A stretch of DNA of 64,000 nt from positions 62,001-126,000 of the forward strand of contig NZ_FUWG01000007.1 of assembly GCF_900167145.1 (NCBI RefSeq). The letters run 5' to 3'. The position numbers and the translations under genes are program-made. This stretch comes from Treponema porcinum (lineage in GTDB: Bacteria; Spirochaetota; Spirochaetia; Treponematales; Treponemataceae). Shown piece by piece: positions 61,604 to 64,000 of this stretch. Within the stretch, counting starts at the first letter, position 1. Each line of letters starts with the position of its first letter. Under the pieces are notes generated by a model. The model ran no database searches. It worked only from the letters and a program-made list of their open reading frames with translations, and was not told the DNA's origin.

Positions 61604-63505
61604 ATGTACAATAAAAACATTTTAGTCCTTTACAAAAAACAGCCGGCACTCATAAAAGATTTTGACGGCGACAAAATAGTCATTACTTTTCAGGCAGGAG
61701 CTGCTTCACCAAACGGAAAAAAAAACCGGTATGCAGAACAGAAAGTCCGGGAAAAAGACATCATTCCTTTGAGTGAAAAAAGCTGTACAAGCCTTGAAGA
61801 TGCACTTTCATACGAAGACAGTTCTATCTCCACGCTTATTCAGGAAGCCTACGAACTTCTTGAAAGCGACGAAGCGACGGCAAAAACGCCCGTTTCATTC
61901 AGCGAACTTTCAGACATAATAAAGGCTGATGCCGAAGCACAGGCGCAGTGGTTTATATTCAATGCTCTTACAAAATCCCTTGAATTCTCCCTTGACGAAG
62001 CGGCTCTTAAAAACAACGAACTGACGTTCATTCCGCGCACAGAAGATGAAATCAACGTAATCAAACAGAAAAACTACGAAAAGGAACACGAAGAAGAAAT
62101 CCGTGCGGCATTTATAGAACGGCTAAAGCAGAGAAAACTTGAATTTCCCGGCGATGCAAAATATATGGTCGAGGTGGAAAACGTTGCTCTGTGCAAGACT
62201 GAAAAATCAAAAGTTCTTGTAGAAGCCGGAATAACGCAGACTCCGGAAAAAGCGCACAAGCTCCTTCTTGAAACAGGAATTTGGGAAATAACAAAAAATC
62301 CGTACCCTACACGATACGGTCTTTCAATGACAAGTGCACAGCAGGGACTGGGAACGCCGCCAGAGGAAGAACGGCTTGAAGTTCCCGGTACGGCATACGC
62401 AATAGACAACGAATGGTCGGCAGACCCGGACGATGCAGTTAATTTTGACGGAAAATACCTGTGGGTGCATATCGCAGACCCGGCATCATTTGTTGAACCG
62501 GACAGTGTCGTAGACAAGGCGGCACGTAACAGGGGAACAACGCTGTATCTTCCTGACGGTGCAGTCCGTATGCTTGCAGAAACAGCACTTGAAGACTATG
62601 CACTGGGGCTTAAAGAAAAAAGCCGCGCCCTGTCTTTCAGGCTTCTTCTCAACGAAGACTGTTCCGTACAGGAATGCACCATACTAAAAACAATCGTCAA
62701 CGTTAAGCGGCTCACCTATAAAGCAGCAACAGAACAAAAAGACTCACCGGAACTAAAGCCGCTTTTCGACATTGCAAAACGGAATGTTGAGCGCAGAAAA
62801 AAATCCGGCGCAACAAATATAGATATGCCGGAAGTCCACATAAACGTTGATCCGGAAACGAAAAAGGTTTCTGTTTCGCCGCTTGTACGCTACGAGGCAG
62901 ACGCAATGATATGCGAAATGATGCTTCTGGCAGGTGAAGGCGCGGCTCATTTTGCATACAACAACAGAATTCCATTCCCGTTTGTAAGTCAGGAAGCACC
63001 GGAATTCCCTGCAAAACTGGCAGACGGCCTTGCAGGTCAGTTCCAGCTGCTCAAATGTATGCGAAAACGAAGCGTCGGAATTACTCCAGCAATGCATTCA
63101 GGACTGGGAATTGCAATCTACAGTCAGGTAACAAGTCCGCTTCGCCGTTATTCAGATTTAATTGCCCACGAACAGCTGAGGGCATATCTTGACGGAAGAA
63201 AACTCATCGACAAAGACACTATGCTTGAGCGCATCAGCCAGGGAGATGCGGCTTCTGTTGCGGCACGAAAAGCCAGCAGATACAGCGATACTCATTGGAA
63301 ATTGATTTACCTTCTTCAGAACCCTGAATGGCAGGGAGAAGCAGTCTGTATTGAAAACAAGGGAAACGACTCCATTATGATGATTCCAAGCCTTGCAATG
63401 CAGACAATGCTGAAAGGCACTCAACTTGCGCTGAACCAGAAGGTTACGGTAAAAGCGTCAAACATTGACATAACGACGCAGGAAGCAGATTTTTCAATAT
63501 GCTGA
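61604..63505 (+). CDS. RNase II/R-family 3'-5' exoribonuclease
   Basis: 633 residues. The N-terminal 270 residues do not look like the usual cold-shock domains. The RNB catalytic domain begins at AYAIDNEWSADPDDAVNFDG (about 265-284), supplying the Asp cluster that binds two magnesium ions, and continues through DPASFVEPDS, RNRGTTLYLPDG and SPLRRYSDLIAHEQLRAYL. A C-terminal S1-like strand set (EAVCIENKGNDSIMMIPSLA) closes the protein. The active-site spacing carries a two-residue difference from the common IDDPDxxDxDDA. It degrades structured or short RNAs, likely mRNA turnover. Leaderless-type start. Confidence 0.9.
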   Translation: MYNKNILVLYKKQPALIKDFDGDKIVITFQAGAASPNGKKNRYAEQKVREKDIIPLSEKSCTSLEDALSYEDSSISTLIQEAYELLESDEATAKTPVSFSELSDIIKADAEAQAQWFIFNALTKSLEFSLDEAALKNNELTFIPRTEDEINVIKQKNYEKEHEEEIRAAFIERLKQRKLEFPGDAKYMVEVENVALCKTEKSKVLVEAGITQTPEKAHKLLLETGIWEITKNPYPTRYGLSMTSAQQGLGTPPEEERLEVPGTAYAIDNEWSADPDDAVNFDGKYLWVHIADPASFVEPDSVVDKAARNRGTTLYLPDGAVRMLAETALEDYALGLKEKSRALSFRLLLNEDCSVQECTILKTIVNVKRLTYKAATEQKDSPELKPLFDIAKRNVERRKKSGATNIDMPEVHINVDPETKKVSVSPLVRYEADAMICEMMLLAGEGAAHFAYNNRIPFPFVSQEAPEFPAKLADGLAGQFQLLKCMRKRSVGITPAMHSGLGIAIYSQVTSPLRRYSDLIAHEQLRAYLDGRKLIDKDTMLERISQGDAASVAARKASRYSDTHWKLIYLLQNPEWQGEAVCIENKGNDSIMMIPSLAMQTMLKGTQLALNQKVTVKASNIDITTQEADFSIC

Positions 63506-63508
63506 AAT

Positions 63509-63547
63509 AAAAAAGCCCGGATTCATATAAGAATCCGGGCTTTTTTT
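63509..63547. terminator. Bidirectional terminator after the RNase gene
   Basis: AAAAGCCCGGATTC (63511-63524) pairs perfectly with GAATCCGGGCTTTT (63531-63544), with A and T runs on either side. A second small hairpin (GGCG/CGCC, about 63553-63574) follows and may serve the minus-strand gene. Confidence 0.92.
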
Positions 63548-63582
63548 ACGAACGGCGCTTTTTCAAAAAACGCCGCTATATG

Positions 63583-64000
63583 TTACCACTTTACTTCAAT
63601 CGTATCGCAGATGTTCTTTTCGCCTTCTTCCATAGAGAAGAATTTAGCTTTTTCCATATTAGGAACAACATTGATTGTATCACCAAGACGGAATTCTACA
63701 TTGTCGTGGATTTTTGCAATAACAGACTGACCTTTGTTTGAAACAAGATACAGGTGAGTTTCAGCGCCAAGAGGCTCCTTGTTCGTAATCTTCATCTGCA
63801 TATTGTCTTTTCCAACCGGTTTTTCTGAATATTCAAGATCCTCAGGACGAATACCGAAAGAAACTTCTTTTCCGACATATTCTTTAAGGCATTTTGCCTG
63901 TGCGTCAGTCGGAGCAATTTCGAACGAACCTTCATCACATACGATTTTTCCGCCACGCTCAAGAACTTTTACAGTAAGGAAGTTCATCGGAGGAGTTCCG
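63583..64000 (-). CDS. Sugar ABC transporter ATP-binding protein, C-terminal part (MsmK/UgpC/MalK family)
   Basis: Partial: the gene enters from beyond the right edge, and only the last ~139 codons are present. The frame continues upstream through GTPPMNFLTVKVLE, the conserved link (I/V-G-x-P-x-MN) between the ATPase and the C-terminal regulatory domain. GIRPEDLEYSEK and PLGAETHLYLV are typical of the OB-fold (TOBE) region of MsmK/UgpC, which energises several sugar importers. The ATG at 63987 is internal, not a start. Stop at 63583. Confidence 0.9.
   Translation of the reverse strand, partial: GTPPMNFLTVKVLERGGKIVCDEGSFEIAPTDAQAKCLKEYVGKEVSFGIRPEDLEYSEKPVGKDNMQMKITNKEPLGAETHLYLVSNKGQSVIAKIHDNVEFRLGDTINVVPNMEKAKFFSMEEGEKNICDTIEVKW

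Overview
The window is chromosomal DNA from a spirochaete, almost certainly a Treponema. The evidence is two tandem periplasmic-type FlaB flagellins, a fliW-csrA pair behind flgK-flgL, a cytidylate kinase fused to ribosomal protein S1, a 904-residue GreA with a long helical N-terminal extension, and the block capD-like / degT-like / three-subunit molybdenum-hydroxylase-like / GAF-AAA+ activator, which I recall as conserved in treponemes. No prophage, insertion sequence, CRISPR array or obvious recent island is visible. Coding density is high and codon use looks even throughout.

Layout. 1-1.9 kb: a sigma-like/HTH protein and rdgB. 2.0-8.5 kb: motility block with flaB, flaB, flaG, fliD, a small helical protein and a membrane-anchored PilZ protein. 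8.5-9.9 kb: small hypothetical, tsaE and tsaB (tRNA t6A synthesis). 9.9-14.3 kb (minus): flgN-flgK-flgL-fliW-csrA from a sigma-28-like promoter. 14.3-15.1 kb: divergent tRNA clusters (His, Arg, Lys on minus; Leu, Gly, Gly on plus). 15.2-18.6 kb: tig, clpP, clpX. 18.7-29.6 kb: a glycosyltransferase, a DEAD-box helicase, a PilZ-like protein, a lipoprotein, a ComFB protein, a methyltransferase, a DUF4349 lipoprotein, a flavoprotein and a B12-binding radical SAM enzyme. 29.7-33.0 kb (minus): ilvE, a secreted acidic SPOR protein and an exported protein. 33.2-39.6 kb: five-gene sugar/oxidoreductase operon. 39.7-49.3 kb (minus): tRNA-Arg, a lipoprotein, a TPR protein, a sigma-54-type activator, cmk-rpsA, rluB, scpB, scpA, folK, recA. 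49.4-53.5 kb (minus): rpe and three translationally coupled envelope/TPR genes. 53.7-64 kb: TPR protein, greA, metallo-hydrolase, deoC, exported protein, M23 peptidase, ferredoxin, RNase II-family enzyme, and the end of a sugar ABC-transporter ATPase.

How it fits together. The first 14 kb form one late-flagellar regulatory unit. Filament genes and the hook-junction operon carry sigma-28-like promoters. The first flaB leader ends in a hairpin presenting GGA in a hexaloop just ahead of the ribosome binding site, the expected CsrA target, and csrA with its antagonist fliW lies 8 kb away. Several c-di-GMP-type domains (PilZ, PilZ-like, ComFB) occur in the same stretch.

Most notable. (a) The molybdenum-hydroxylase-like operon has lost the signature cofactor motifs and apparently the catalytic glutamate, so it may be a repurposed non-enzymatic or differently enzymatic complex. 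(b) A recurrent arrangement places an extended -10 box 6-9 nt before the start codon, implying many leaderless mRNAs. (c) Two identical tRNA-Gly genes have C instead of T at position 55. (d) A sigma-54-type activator has GAYTSA in place of GAFTGA.
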